Shown piece by piece: positions 1-20,478 of a stretch of DNA of 64,000 nucleotides. The stretch covers positions 9,430,556-9,494,555 of the forward strand of contig CM076261.1 in assembly GCA_038380795.1 (NCBI GenBank), given 5' to 3'. The notes below the pieces were generated by a model. It saw only the letters and a program-made list of their open reading frames with translations, was not told the DNA's origin and made no database searches. Both the position numbers and the translations under genes were made by a program. How positions within the stretch are numbered: position 1 is the stretch's first letter; the number at the start of each line of letters is the position of its first letter. The DNA is from Pyrocephalus nanus (taxonomy: Eukaryota > Chordata > Aves > Passeriformes > Tyrannidae).

Positions 1-353
1 GCTGCCCCCATATCCTCCTCCTTACAGAGATGCTCTCTCCCCATTACCCTTCAAAATACCCTGAAACCTGTCCTTGTTTACAATACAAAGGTCCAGTCTT
101 ACGTGCCCTACCCACTTCTGTGCCAACACTTGCCCTTGAAGAGTATATTTCTCATTTTATGGGTTCAGTAGTCTTTTCCTGGTAGAGCAGGGCAGGTGGA
201 GCTGTGCAGCTGTCTCTAACATGCAGCACAGCATCAGCAGATCTCCCTCCTTTTCAGACAATATTTTACTGCCTCTGTCCTTGGGGCTGTCAGATTTTTA
301 GCTAAACCCTCATGCTGCATGCTTTGTGTGGTTTTCCTAGTGCACATAAATGA

Positions 354-8382
<8,029 letters not shown>

Positions 8383-9960
8383 GGGGGATCACCGTGGAAC
8401 CTGTGGTTTTAAATTCTTTGCTCCTTACTCTTTCTCTTGATACTACCCCACACAGGGTGGAAGAATATACTATAGAAATGTCAGTCTCTTCACTTTGTTT
8501 ACTTTAATTATTTAACCTTAAAGCTGATTTGAAGCAAGTTTGGGTTATTTTTCCTTCATGCTTTTTGGGACTATTTTTGTGCTTTATTTTGACATGCCAC
8601 TTCTTCGTCATTCCACTAAGCCCCTCGGCTACCTCTGTTCCCTTAGGTTTTGTTTTTTTTAAACTGAACGTGACCTGCTAAATTTTTTCCAGCAGGTTAA
8701 CCTCAGTTCAAACTGGTATGTCAGCTGGATGACACTAAAGTCATAGCTATCCCTCTGTGTGGGTTTCCTTTTGAACATGACATTGAAGAGTACTTGATGG
8801 GTGAAAAAAAAAGATTAATGCACTTTGTATCAGGTTATTAAATACTGTTGAGGAAGTAGACACACAATGTAGCAGCACCACAATATTTATTACTCTGTCA
8901 CAGTTTTTAGCATTTCTGAGTTGCAGGTCAACTGATAAAGTGACCTCCTCTTTTAAGCCGTTACTGGCACAGGAAGTAGAGTAGATAATGAGAGGAACAG
9001 TGAAGACAAAGCAATTTTTCTGGGGTTTTGGAGCTAAGTGTCTCTGCACACCTCAGGCATTTGAATTACAGCTACTTTTCAGCCTGTTGCATCTAGGCAG
9101 AAAATTTACCACCCTCACTTATGTTATTTGTGCTGTCCACAAATGATCCTTTTAGTTCTGATCATTCTTGGACAACAGTCCTCTCCCTATATATATTTTT
9201 TTGTTTTATTGCTGGTTTATTATATTGTACAGACTGTAAAATGTAATATTATTTTGTACAACTTTATTGAAGAAAAATACTTGTAGAAGATCTTTGTGCC
9301 TTGATTATGGCTGTACCTGTAAAATGAGCTAAGATGTAAGTATGTTTTTGATTGCGCTGTACAGCTTGATGTCAACCTTACCTGCAGCAGTGACTGGAGG
9401 TAAGAACTTTATCTGTAGAGTTTAGGGGTTTTTTTCTGGTTTATATAAAAATGCTCTTTAGTATAAAAATTATAAATTATGCAAATTAACCACTTACCTT
9501 TCCAAGTAAGGTATTACAGTCACCGGATGTTGCAGCAAACATGCCTTTCTCTTTTGAAGTCTCAGCTTTAAAACATTGGAATTCATTCAAGTGTCCAAAT
9601 TGCAACCTGGTGTTGTTTTAATGGGAACCAAGGATTTAGTTTTCTTTTTCTTTTTTTTTTTTTTTTCTTTTTTTTTTTTTTTTGTCCTTTATATTTAGAA
9701 AATATGTTTGGTAATTCTTTGGTCATTCATAGAACTTCACAATTGCACAGACCGATTGTGAATGTGTAAAGCACCATTATATAGAGCTCTTCAATCTTTG
9801 TACCAACAGCGGCTTTCATTGTGCAAGTAAATAGCAAGAAAGAAGATAAGAAAAAAAAAAAAAAGGTGTATAAACCCTTGTGTCTGGCCTAAGAGAATTA
9901 CAAGATGACATTTTTATTTCTCTTTTAATAAAGAGACACATTAGAAAATTGTTTTATTTT
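8383..9960 (+). other. GNAL: GNAL 3'UTR (approximate 3' limit)
   Basis: Non-coding sequence follows the GNAL stop and is AT-rich, with long T runs at about 9650-9683 and an A run near 9850. The first good plus-strand AATAAA followed by a plausible end is at 9927-9932. Earlier cleavage sites are possible, so the limit is an inference. Confidence 0.5.
9927..9932 (+). terminator. GNAL: Candidate GNAL polyadenylation signal
   Basis: Canonical AATAAA on the plus strand, 1.54 kb after the GNAL stop codon. The position suits a long 3'UTR, but use is not shown by sequence alone. Confidence 0.4.
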
Positions 9961-10353
9961 AAATATTGTAGAATCAAAATGTGTGAATATTTCTCAAACT
10001 TGAATAATTTATGCAAATGACATTCTCAAAACAAGTTGTGGTACAGTACAATATATAAAAAGCAAGAATTGCTGTAGCAATAAGGCATGTCCTTTTTAGT
10101 AACTATAACACTGCTTTATATTTTATACATAGGTGTTTTATGTCTGTGACTATATACTTTTCCTGTGTCCAAGATAACCTGTACAAATGTCTAAAATTAC
10201 AGTTGCAATAACAGAAACCTAGAGAAGTGTTAGACTACATTACTTTTTAGAGTGTTTTACCACACTTTGGACCATTCCCCCCCACTCCATTTTAAATTTA
10301 GGGAGAGATTAAGAGCTAACACAGTCCCCACACTGGCATAAAAATTAGTAGGT

Positions 10354-10359
10354 TTTATT
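10354..10359 (-). terminator. MPPE1: Candidate distal MPPE1 polyadenylation signal
   Basis: Minus-strand AATAAA (TTTATT on plus), about 1.46 kb past the MPPE1 stop. If used, the MPPE1 3'UTR ends about 0.4 kb from the likely GNAL end. Confidence 0.25.
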
Positions 10360-11820
10360 AACTTTTTACTATAAGTATCATTATTCGTTATAAACCCCAA
10401 TTCAGACCTCTTTTTAAATTCAGACTACAGACCAGTTGAGAACTTGTTTCTAGTTGAATATAAAACAGTCCCATTTTAGATATTATAATATGACCATTTC
10501 CTCTTCCCAGAAATGTGTTATGTTTAATTTAGTTATATTTCCCAAAAAGTGAAAGGCTGGGTGGAAAAAGCTAATAGTAAACAAAATTCCCAAAATTTTC
10601 TCACTTCTTTCCCATGCCAAAGAAAGTAATAGAGCGAATAACAAAAGATAGTCTTTTTTTAAAACTATCCCCAGCCCAGGAGTTCAGTTTAGAGCTCCTA
10701 GCCTCTGCAGGAACATCAGCAGGAAAACTGGTTCTGGTGTGAAATAATCCCTCTGTTTTTTCCAGGGCAGGTGTGGAGCAGCAGTAGATTTGTCCACCTT
10801 CCTTCACACAGTGAAGACGCTGAGCTCAGATTTTATCTTCTCCATGCTGCCCCCCCGGCTGGGGCCTGTGGCACAGCTGGTGGCCTCGGCCTCTCGTGCA
10901 GTTCAAAATGTGACCTTACAACAAAGTCAACAGGACTTGGTGCCCTGCAGGAATCTAAAATAACGCGCACTCCTATCCCTATCTGTCCGTAGACTGAGGG
11001 CTGAGGCATAGGATTAATGTTACTGCAGCTGTATTTGACCTTCCTTCTCGCAGGAGATCAGCAACTGGAGGGCCCCTCACCGCACAGATCTCTGGGATGC
11101 AATAGGGCCCTCTTTTTTTAAGCTCATCATAGCACATCTCTTTGAAAATAGCAGCTTGAGGTGTCACCCTAATTTTTTTTAAGCAGGTTTTAAGTGTGTA
11201 TCAGCAAACTGGATCCACGAGCTTCTTCCCTTTGTTGTCTGGTAGACGATAACTGCAAATTACAGTCAGCTAACAATTTACTGTGTCAGGAACCAGAAGA
11301 TCTCTTGTCCCAAACCACAGTCCCCTTGCATATGACACCCTAAAAAGGTTATGGAAATCCGCATCTCTCAGTGCTGATGCGTCTAGTTTCTGCCTGACCC
11401 TAGAACTCAAGCGTGACATTAGAAGGGCCATGCAGCAATAAAACAGAGAAACGTTTCCAGTTTGCAGGATTCAGCCTCCACCTGGGTAAGACACTAGTGC
11501 AGACAAGTGATGAGGCTATAGGATTTACATAATGTACAGTTACACTTTTAATATACATATTTGATACAAAAATTATAGCAGGAAAAGGACTCATTTGATT
11601 GTCGAATACAGTATTTTTGTACAGCATGAAACGTTCATTTCAGTTAATTATTTATCCTGTAGTAGTCATATCAGCTGTATAGGACTTCTATGGTATGTGT
11701 AAATGCAACCTGCCTTCAGACTAGCAATCAAATTAGGTCATTTGCTGGCATGAATATAGTCTGATGTTTGACTGTTCTCAGCTTTGGTATTTCAGTGACT
11801 GAATGCAGATGTCTGGCTCT

Positions 11821-12003
11821 TCATACTGCTTTATGCTTACTGATTAAACGCTGAGCAAAATAAAACGGTGGAGTGAGAAGCTGAACATGAGCTAGTATCA
11901 GGATCACAAACAGAGCACCTGCTGCACAGTATATAGTAAAGACTCTGCTCTCATATGGAAGGAAGCATTTTTGGAGGGAGAAGTCAGTTGGTGTTACGCT
12001 GCC
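11821..12003 (-). CDS. MPPE1: MPPE1 terminal coding exon
   Basis: Encodes [18 protein letters not shown], then a hydrophobic membrane segment, and ends LISKHKAV with TGA at 11823-11821. Lysines at positions -3 and -5 form a KXKXX ER-retrieval signal. Confidence 0.95.
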   Translation of the reverse strand, partial: GSVTPTDFSLQKCFLPYESRVFTIYCAAGALFVILILAHVQLLTPPFYFAQRLISKHKAV

Positions 12004-15000
12004 CTGGAAAAGAAATGAAGACTGTCACTTTGCTGTGTTACAGTGGGTTCTGAATCAGGAGTAAAACACCACGGCTGTCAGACCTCCAATTTCTAAATCC
12101 TATGTTGGGTGGCAAGGGTTGGGGCCAGTTTCCTAGTACCAGTGCCTTCTCCAGGGGACTGAAGAGTCCATACCTTGCGGTGCTGGGCACTAACTGGAAT
12201 ATTCACCAGGCCAACACTAGCCCAGAAGCCAATCTTCCCATCTAGCATAAATAGAGAGCTGGGCTCCTCATCTGATTTGCCTTCAAGAGAAGCCTAACTT
12301 TAGCTGCTGTAAATCCACCTGGAAGGAGCCTTTCCAAGCTAAAGTTAGGTTTTGTGAATGTGCCCCTTCCTCCTCCCAAACCCTTCTCCTACCCAGTACA
12401 TGCTGCAAAAAAACCCCACGTTGGCTAATCCAAATTATGAACATGAACTTCAGCAACAAAGAATTTCATTGGGTTTTGGCTTGACTTTGCAGTTCAAATT
12501 AAAGTTTACAATGGACCAAGGCTGAGGAGTTAAAACAGTAGTGAAGATGATGCAACTTTAATTAGCCAACCTCTCATTTTGCAGTGAAGATGCACTGCCT
12601 GGTATGTGCAGAGAATGTGTGTAGTTTGAAGGCAGCTACTCTCAGGAATATGGAATAAACAGAACTACTTTCAACAACAAATATTAACAGTTGCATAAAA
12701 TGAATTTAGAAGTTTGGGGTTATCTGTGTATTAAGCAGCCTAAACTCAACACTGGTAAAAAAATATATAAAGGATTTCCCCCCCCCCTCCCCCGCAAGTC
12801 ACAGACTACTCTGTAAACAGACTGTAGGTTTTGCTTCTTACTCCAAGTTTTTAGGAGTTCTGTTTTGTTTTTGAACTGGGGAACTAATTGATTTACCTCT
12901 AAGGATATACTGAGCACTGGAACCGCCTGCACAAGCATAACCAACACACTGTATAAAATGTGAATTGGCAATGAGGAGGCAGATTGTGGGCACGTCACAA
13001 ACGCTGTCACTGCGTGAAGCGGTTAATGCACAAGTCTGAAAACCATCATCACCCTGCAAAAGAGTCTGAGGTGGATACGGTCTTGTTTTCATAGTTGGTA
13101 AATCAACCAAGTCAAACTAGTCTTTCTACTGTTCAGTGCACAATACTGATTTTTACAAGTCAGTAGTTTACAATGCACCCTCTTTATAAGAAAATGTTAG
13201 ATGCTTGTACCCAGATACTAATTAGGTCTTCAACAGCATTGCTTTGTACCACACAGAATATGTGGCTCCCACAGATGTACTTTTAAAGTGGATGCAGTGT
13301 ACTGAGTGGGTTGGGTGGGTAGGCAATTTTTTTTTTATTTTTTCGTTTTTACAGGTAGAATCAGTTTTAAAATATAGCTGACTGCCATGTTGATTTATTT
13401 ATGAAAGTTATCTGACAAAAATAAAAAAAAATTAAAACTTACCATGATGAAACTAGGATTGTTTCTATTCCTCCAGCTGAATGACGGGACACTGATTTCT
13501 GGAATTTTCCCTGCATGCAGCACTTCACAAGCACTATGTGTGTGCCCACTGAGAATCAAACGGGGATGAAACCACCATATCAGCTAGAACACAAAATGAT
13601 AAAGCACAAAACTTAAGTCACAGCTAAAAAAAAATTTAATTTACAAAACCTTTTTTTTTTTTCTTCAAACAGAGTGAATTTGTGGCAATTCTAATATTCT
13701 TACGAAGTGTTTTATGTAAAGTTATGTTTTCCAGTAAGAATGTGTTGCTATTGCAATATTAATCACACCCATTTGGCCCTGATAGCAAATACCGGGCTTT
13801 TATTTTTTTGGCCATACAGATCAGAAGAGCAAAGGCAGTATGCTGTTGCTATCACAGGTAGAAAAACTTTGGGTATAATAAAGCAATGCTATTTTCTTGT
13901 CTAAGGAAGAACTTTCTACTGACAGTCTTGAGTGAAGACATTTGTGCAGAAGGAAACAACTACTGACCGTCAGGTTTTTAGGGAATGCTTTATCATTTTC
14001 TTGCAGTTACTAATTCAGCAAAAACAATGCCTCCGAAGTGTTGGAAAACTGTGGCTTTCTACCAGCTTTGTCAGCAATCTGTACAGTACAGAAAGGACAA
14101 AATGGTAAAGTGGAGGTATCAGCACTTCAGGAGACTTGAGAGTGTTGGGACTTATGATCTATGGCTGGGAAACCCAGCAGGATCAAGGTCATGATCGCGA
14201 CGATCCTCAGAGGAGCCGCTCTAACAAGCGGCCTCTCACAGACCTCATTAGGGCAGGAGCAGGTGCGGTCGGTTGTTCCCAGCTAAGAGCCTTACCACAA
14301 GTTTTTAATCTATTTATAGCTACACTGGTGTTCCCCTCTCACCTACCCACCAATACTCAAGTTCCCAATAAATCAAACCTTTTGTGATGCCTCTTGAGAC
14401 AGTACATCATACTTTTCTCTAAAGGGGGTGTTCTTCTCCTCTGGAGGAGCAGAATCTTCTCCACTGCATTCAGCATCACTTTTCCGATAGAGAGGGTAAT
14501 GCTGGGAGTAATTAAAAGAAAGGACCAGTTGTTAATGATCCAGCCTTTCTGGAAGAGTAACAAATACACAAAAACCCCATGTTAACATGTTGCCCCCTCC
14601 CTCCCCACCTCTAACACACCTGTAAAAGGATGGGTTCTGAAGCTGGAAGCTTTTCCACACCACTGCATCTTTTGTTGGAATGATCTGGTTTCTGTGAATA
14701 AAATTAGTCCATAGAAGGGGTGATGGTAATTAAACAAACAATAGCTAGGTTTCAAGGGGTTGGAGGGGGTTGGTTCTTGGCCTTTTTCTTTTTTTTTTTT
14801 TTTTTTTTAAGGGAAAGCAGTTTCAGCTAAGAGTGCAGTGTTTAAGTACTATCCATTGTCTGAGCTTCCGAGAGTCTGCTGTGGAGTGATGTAATTCCCC
14901 ATTCTGTACATGCTGTAAATACAGCTGCCCTCTTTCTGAACACAGAAAGTAACAGCAGGATCTCACTGCACAAAGGCAAAAGACTTTGGGGACAGCCCAA

Positions 15001-18000
15001 GAGAGACAGTCTGCCAACTTTTCCACTGGGACCTGCTTTCCTGATTGACTGCCAGCCCCCTCAGTCATGCTGCCCACCATGCGTCCAGTAGGCCTATGAG
15101 AAGGGGAAGAGGGATGAAGTACAAGAAGCAAATGGATTTGATGGAAAAATAATACAATTAAAACATTACTAGGCTATCAAGACAGGACTGCAATAGAATC
15201 AGGAAACTAAAATAATAGGCTAGCTTGAAGGCTATAAAACAGAATAATATGCATAAATAGAAATGCATGACTATGTATTTTAAAGGGAGGGTTACAGAAC
15301 TTCTTCCTTTTTTTGGAACAGAGGAAATGACACCCTCTGTTGGCAACACTGACAAGGGAATTAACACGTTAGTGCAAAGCAACACAGTTTAGTAAAAATG
15401 GTAAAAGAGAAATGAGGAAAAATATTTACTAACAAGTTGCAATATGAATTGAAAGCAGATTTTTTTCAGGAGAGTCTTGGTTAGCCTGACTATTGCTACA
15501 GTATCAGTATTGCCACTGTGGCTGCTGTGTAGCAGAACTGTCCCATTGCTGGCTGTAATCAGATCTTTAATAAACTCTTACCTGCAGGGAGCAATTCAGT
15601 TTGTGAGAAAGCGCCACAAGCTTTGCCTCTGAGGTACTGCAGACAGCACAGCCATCACCCTCCATGGCTACACTGTTCACCAGGACAAAGCTGGAAAAGA
15701 CCAGGGAGTGGGTGAAGAGAAGTGGGTAGGGCAGGAAAGCAATTGTTGCTCATGCACACATGCTGGATAAACTTTATGTTATAAAATGCAAGTGTTTGAA
15801 AGTTGGACACAGCTCAATAAAACAGTAGAACGTAACAGCTTCCAAAATCTCATGCTATAAATCCTCCAATGAGTATCTGCACTGTAGCCATTTCTCTGTC
15901 TGGCAGGCTGCTTTATAATCAGTTCTTAATTAGGTGGCACAATATACCTTATGCTTCATGTTTACATATCAAGATATATTTTAACAGATATTCAAGTGGT
16001 ATTCTAGTGGAATGTTAGAAGTTCGTCACTAAGCTGAATTCTAACGGAAAGGAGAACTCGTTTCTCTCCCCACACACACTTTAGACCTCAGAGACAGAAT
16101 TTTAGACATTCAGTTTCTTCAGAACAACTGAAAAGCAAAATAACACTGCATTTGGCTGGCTACCCTGAACAAAGGTAGTTTCGTACTTTGCAGTCTCTCA
16201 CACAGAACACAGGATTGTGTTTGTCAGAGGAGGTTTCACTGTAGATTTCAAATCACCTTTGAACTTCTGCCACAAGATTCATACCCGTTTAGTTACACAC
16301 TCAGGATCTGAGATACATTTCAGTTTAATTCAGTATCTTTTACAGACACAAATGAGCTGAATGCCTTCACTTACGAGATACTAGTCAATACAAAAAAAAA
16401 TATTCTCTTTTAGCAAATTAAGCTGCTTGTAAACTATTTTACAACAAATCTGTGGTATATCTCAGAACTTTTTATTAATAGTGCAGCTCATTTCAGTTAA
16501 TGAACATGATACCAGACATAAAAACTGTAACTACATGCACTGCTGTTTTATCAAAGGGGACGTGATGTTCCTTAATAATTATTTTTACAACCTGAAATAT
16601 ATATCCAGAGGACCCCACATCTGCACTATAAACAACAGCTTTATACAGAGCATGCACGAAGCTCATAGATCCTCCTAAAATAGACACAGCCATTTCTATA
16701 CCTGTTCAGAATATTTTTAACATTTGCCTAATTAATGGAACTGGTGTAAACCTGTAGGTTTTGAATCTCACGTTTCCACGAGTGTTTACAACCCCGTGGC
16801 ACACGAGCCAAACGCAGAGTGGCAATGGGCCTTCCCTTCATATATCTGAGCTTTAAAGACAAACACCTTTCCACAAAACCACTACTGGTTTCCCTCACTG
16901 AGTTCCTGCATGGTATCTAAAGGTAACACAGCACACAGCAGACAGCTGCAGCCACAGACACAGATCTGTGAGCACAAACTCTGTAACAAGCTCTACTCCA
17001 AGCCAAAACCAGCTTGTGCATTATTACCCCACCCTGTGGAAAACCGTGGAAAAGCAACTGCTGTGTTCCCAAATTCCTCAAACGAGTTAAGTTCTGCAGA
17101 CTTAAGAAGTTATTAAAATTAATGAAACTCTTAATTTGTAAACACAGAGGAGGTTGGTTTGTGTTTCTTTATGAATCCTTTTGTCATGTTTACAGCCATG
17201 GCTCATTACCAGCTGCAAGGAAGTATAAAGGCAAACCAGAGAAATGGATTCTGGCTCCACAGTACTTTTCCATTTAAAAGGAAATGGTTACAATTTACCC
17301 AGCAGCTCAAAGTACAGCTTCCACTCCGTATCAAACTACAGGTTTGTACAAAGTGTTTCAAGTTTAACATATCATAAGGTAGATGATTAAAAAGGCTCTA
17401 AGTTAAGCATTCCCATACTATTTCATTAAAAATTCCACTTCTGGTTTTCATCACTGGTCTGCTAGCTCAGTAATCACTGCTCCAAACATTGAAAAAAAAT
17501 TTAAATATACTCACTTTACTCCTTTCCGTGTTATTAGCTTTCCTGAAGTCAAGTTGAAAACCTTTTCAAATCGATTTACCTTGTAAGTAGTCATTCTGTG
17601 TCACAGAGCAAAAATACAGCTGAGGTAAGAAACTGCCATTGGAACTCATCTGACACAGTTGCTTTACAGGTTGTTGGCCAATCATTCATCTTGCTCCATT
17701 ATCCAGCTCACACATTCATTCAGCAAACTCACAGGGATGCTCTGACACCCCTCATGTCCTCTGTCCCAGTCCCATCAGTGCACGCACAGCAAGAACGAGA
17801 GCACTTACACTTTTCTGTGCTGAGATAACAGGAAAGGGAACAGCTCCCACTAAACACTTTTCTGACAAGGAGGCCCAGCACAAGGATTCCATGCCAAAGC
17901 AGAAAGATCAGCTCTGAACAACTTCTCATATGGTCAGAGAAGCATAAAAGTAGCCTGGAGCCTGTTTTGTGCACAGGTGGATGTCTTTTAAGGTCTTACC

Positions 18001-20381
18001 CTAAATTACAATCCTTTCTAATTTGATAATGATCAAAAACTTTCCGTATAACCACAAAACAGGTCACTCAGACACAAAAACAGCTACTGTATGCATGCTG
18101 GCATTCATTCTTGGCACTTGGGTACTCCTTTCACTGACTAGACTTACTCGTAATGAAATCCAATGTCATGATTCCCAACGATGACCACTAGCTCAGTAGA
18201 AACTGGATACTTGAACATTTTACGAAATCTCCTGACATCATCTGCCCATGCCTGCATGAAAAAAAAAAACAAAAAGATAAATTAATGCTGTTCCACAGTA
18301 TCAAAGGGGACCACTAGTACTGCAGTGGGTTTGCACAGCAAGGTTTGGTTACTGGGGGGCTACAGCGGTGGCTTTTCTGGGAAGCTGTCAGAAGCTTCCC
18401 CTGTGTCCGACAGAGCCAGGGCCAGCCAGCTCCAGGATGGAGCTGCTGATGGCCAAGGCTGAGCCCATCAGCAACAGTGGCAACACCTCTGGGATAACAG
18501 TCAGGAAGGCGGAAAATAAACTCTGCAATTGCAGCCAGAGAGAGGAGTGAGAGTATGTGAACAACAGCCCTGCTGGCACCAAGGGCACCGAAGAAGGAGG
18601 GGGAGGAGGTGCTCCAGGCACCGGAGCTGAGATTCCCCCATGGTGCAGGTGCAGACCATGGTGAGGCAGCCTGGCCTCCTGCAGCCCATGGAGGTCCAAA
18701 GAGGAGCAGAGATCCACCTGCAGCCCATGGAGGACCCCAGGCTGAAGCAGGTGGATGCCTAAAGGAGGCTGTAACCCCATGGGAAGCCCATGCCAAAGCA
18801 GGGTCCTGGCAAAACCTGTGGTGAGGACCTCACACTGGAGCAGGTTTGCTGGCAGGACTTGTGACCCTGCAGAGAACCCACACTGGAGCAGTCTGCTCCT
18901 GAAGAACTGCAGCCTGTGAAAGGGGCTCACATTGGAGAAGTTGGTGGACTGTCTCCCAAGGGAGAGACACCAAACTGAACAGGGAAGAGGGTGAGGAGTC
19001 CTCCTGAGGAGGAAGGAGCAGCAGAGACAACGTGTGATGAACTGACTGCAACCCCCATTCCCTGTCCTCCTGTGCTGCTGGGTGGAAAAGGAAGAGAACT
19101 GAGAATGTCATTGAGCCCAGGAAGAAAGAAGGGATGGAGGTAAGGTATTTTAAGATTTGGGTTTATTTTCTCAGTACCCTATTCTGATTTGATTGGCAAT
19201 AAATTATACTATTTTTCCCCAGGTCTATTTTGCCCATGAGGGTAATTGTTGAGTGATCTCTCCCCATCCTTATCTCAACCCATGAGTCTTTCTTGTATCT
19301 CCTCTCCCCTGTTCAGCTGAAGAGGGGAGTGATAGAACAGCTTTGGTGGGCACCTGGCATCCAGCCAGGGTCAGCCCATCACAAGTATTTAATACAGAAG
19401 CACACACTGAGATGTTAACATTTTGTCAGTTTTATATGAGGGGCAAAATTGTCAAGATACTACCAAAAATGAACTCATATATCTAAAAGACTAGAAACTT
19501 CTACCATCAACAGGACAACTGTAGCAATATTAAACAAAGCCTTGCATACCTACTCTGCTTTCTTCTGTCATCCATTTCCTTCAAGAAATCCTCATTTTTT
19601 GAAATAAGAGAGCTGATGATGTCATACCTGAGGTGAGCTCCATTTTCCTTCATCAAAGACATCTCCCAGAATAAAAACAATATCTGGTTGCAGTAACCAT
19701 AAGGCAGTTTGGAAAGATCTCTCCATCTGCCATTCCCTGAAAGGAAAACACAGAGCCAGTCATCACTGCCCAACCTCTGGATCCTCAACTCTGAATACGC
19801 AGACACAGCCTGGCCACGGGAAAGGGAAAATGACTTCTGCAGCCTGAATTAGGAAAATATAATATGGAATTCAAACTAAATACTTAGAAATCAGGTTTAA
19901 GTACAGCAGGTGCACCTTACCTGGTGGGTAATTCTACCACAATATAATCAGGACCAACACATGCAAGAAGCAATACCAGCTTGTTTATTTTTTCATTGCA
20001 GTTCCATTAAACAGCAATTAATTAGAACAATTGATTACTGTCTCATTAGCTACTATTAAAAATATTAAAGCCAGGATAGAGATCATTTTAAAAAATTAAT
20101 AATTACCTTCTTAGCTTATCGAACCAATGTCCTTTGATTTCACCAAGTAGGTGAGTATCAGCTAAAATCATGGCCTTCAGGACTGAAGCTGAAGTCTCTT
20201 TTTCACCCATGGGAGCTCCACCTTTCACTTCTGGCCATCGGCATTGAAAAATTACCACATAATAAATTAAAAATTCACAAAATATGAACACTGAGCTGAC
20301 AAAGCCCACAAGTTTCAGCAGAAAACAGAGCCTCTTCTTCACAGGAAGATTCTTCACAGTGGTGGAGCTAGAGCTCAGCAT
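11821..20381 (-). CDS. MPPE1: MPPE1 / PGAP5, metallophosphoesterase 1 (complete)
   Basis: Mn-dependent phosphoesterase that removes a side-chain ethanolamine phosphate from the second mannose of GPI anchors, allowing GPI-anchored proteins to leave the ER. Coding exons in transcript order are 20381-20107, 19736-19628, 18251-18148, 17595-17515, 15690-15582, 14691-14620, 14501-14379, 13583-13443 and 12003-11821 (nine listed here; the first also carries 5'UTR to 20478). All phases join, giving 398 aa against about 396 in human. Metallophosphoesterase motifs appear in order: ADTH, GDVFDEG, GNHD and SGHTH. There is one membrane segment near the N-terminus ([18 protein letters not shown]) and one near the C-terminus ([17 protein letters not shown]), consistent with a double-pass ER/Golgi protein whose catalytic domain is lumenal. 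The C-terminus KHKAV fits a KXKXX COPI retrieval signal. Confidence 0.96.
13443..13583 (-). CDS. MPPE1: MPPE1 coding exon 8
   Basis: Encodes [20 protein letters not shown] and ends [11 protein letters not shown]. It contains the final metal-binding GHTH motif. The acceptor is TTCTAG and the donor GTAAGT. Confidence 0.95.
14379..14501 (-). CDS. MPPE1: MPPE1 coding exon 7
   Basis: Encodes [20 protein letters not shown] and ends [17 protein letters not shown] is a conserved metallophosphoesterase segment. The donor GTTTGA is weak but keeps phase with the next exon. Confidence 0.93.
14620..14691 (-). CDS. MPPE1: MPPE1 coding exon 6
   Basis: A 24-codon exon encoding [20 protein letters not shown] and ILLQ. 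It is the most divergent segment relative to human MPPE1, but it ends in the expected (P)-x-LLQ just before HYPLYR. The donor is GTGTGT. Confidence 0.85.
15582..15690 (-). CDS. MPPE1: MPPE1 coding exon 5
   Basis: Encodes [17 protein letters not shown] and ends HKLNCSLQ. The acceptor is TTTTCCAG and the donor GTAAGA. VNSVAM-GDGC-C is the family signature in this region. Confidence 0.94.
17515..17595 (-). CDS. MPPE1: MPPE1 coding exon 4
   Basis: Encodes [14 protein letters not shown] and continues to LITRKGV. The acceptor is TGACACAG and the donor GTGAGT. Phase matches both neighbours. Confidence 0.93.
18148..18251 (-). CDS. MPPE1: MPPE1 coding exon 3
   Basis: Encodes [13 protein letters not shown] and then [12 protein letters not shown]. 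The GNHD motif provides a metal-bridging Asn and a catalytic His. The donor is GTAAGT. The solo LTR lies just upstream in transcript terms, starting 69 bp from this exon. Confidence 0.95.
18316..19388. mobile_element. Solo LTR of an endogenous retrovirus, in the MPPE1 intron
   Basis: A block of about 1.06 kb (18321-19383) begins TGCAGTGGG and ends CCCATCACA, the TG...CA ends of an LTR. It is flanked by near-identical 5-bp direct repeats, AGTAC (18316-18320) and AGTAT (19384-19388). It is more GC-rich than the flanking intron, has an internal AATAAA at about 19195, and its terminal phrase (GGTGGGCACCTGGCATCCAG) resembles passerine ERV LTRs as I recall them. No gag, pol or env frame is present, so it is a solo LTR. 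The internal open frames of 160 and 180 codons are chance. Family assignment needs a repeat library. Confidence 0.7.
19195..19202 (+). terminator. LTR-internal polyadenylation signal
   Basis: AATAAA in the context GGCAATAAATTA within the solo LTR, where a retroviral R-region signal would be expected if the element reads on the plus strand, antisense to MPPE1. Confidence 0.4.
19628..19736 (-). CDS. MPPE1: MPPE1 coding exon 2
   Basis: Encodes [16 protein letters not shown] and ends [11 protein letters not shown]. It contains the GD-x-x-D metal motif (GDVFDEG). The donor is GTATGA and the acceptor TTTCAG. Confidence 0.95.
20107..20381 (-). CDS. MPPE1: MPPE1 first coding exon
   Basis: ATG is at 20381-20379 and a GTAATT donor follows 20107. 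The exon encodes 91 residues including the N-terminal membrane anchor, FQCRWPEVK, and the first metal motif in [14 protein letters not shown]. The 5'UTR runs to an acceptor (TCCACAG) at 20479. The ATG chosen is the first in this frame of the exon and gives a near-human length. Confidence 0.95.
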
Positions 20382-20478
20382 TGCAGTACCAGCATAAGAT
20401 TCAATGGCTCTTCTCTTGGATGAAAACAGCTAGGACTTGTCAAAGCATCACGTTGGCTGTTTCGTCAGTACAAATTCC

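Noticed and set aside
18314..18930. Open frames of 160 and 180 codons on the minus strand
   Set aside because: They lie inside the solo LTR and show no retroviral or cellular domain.
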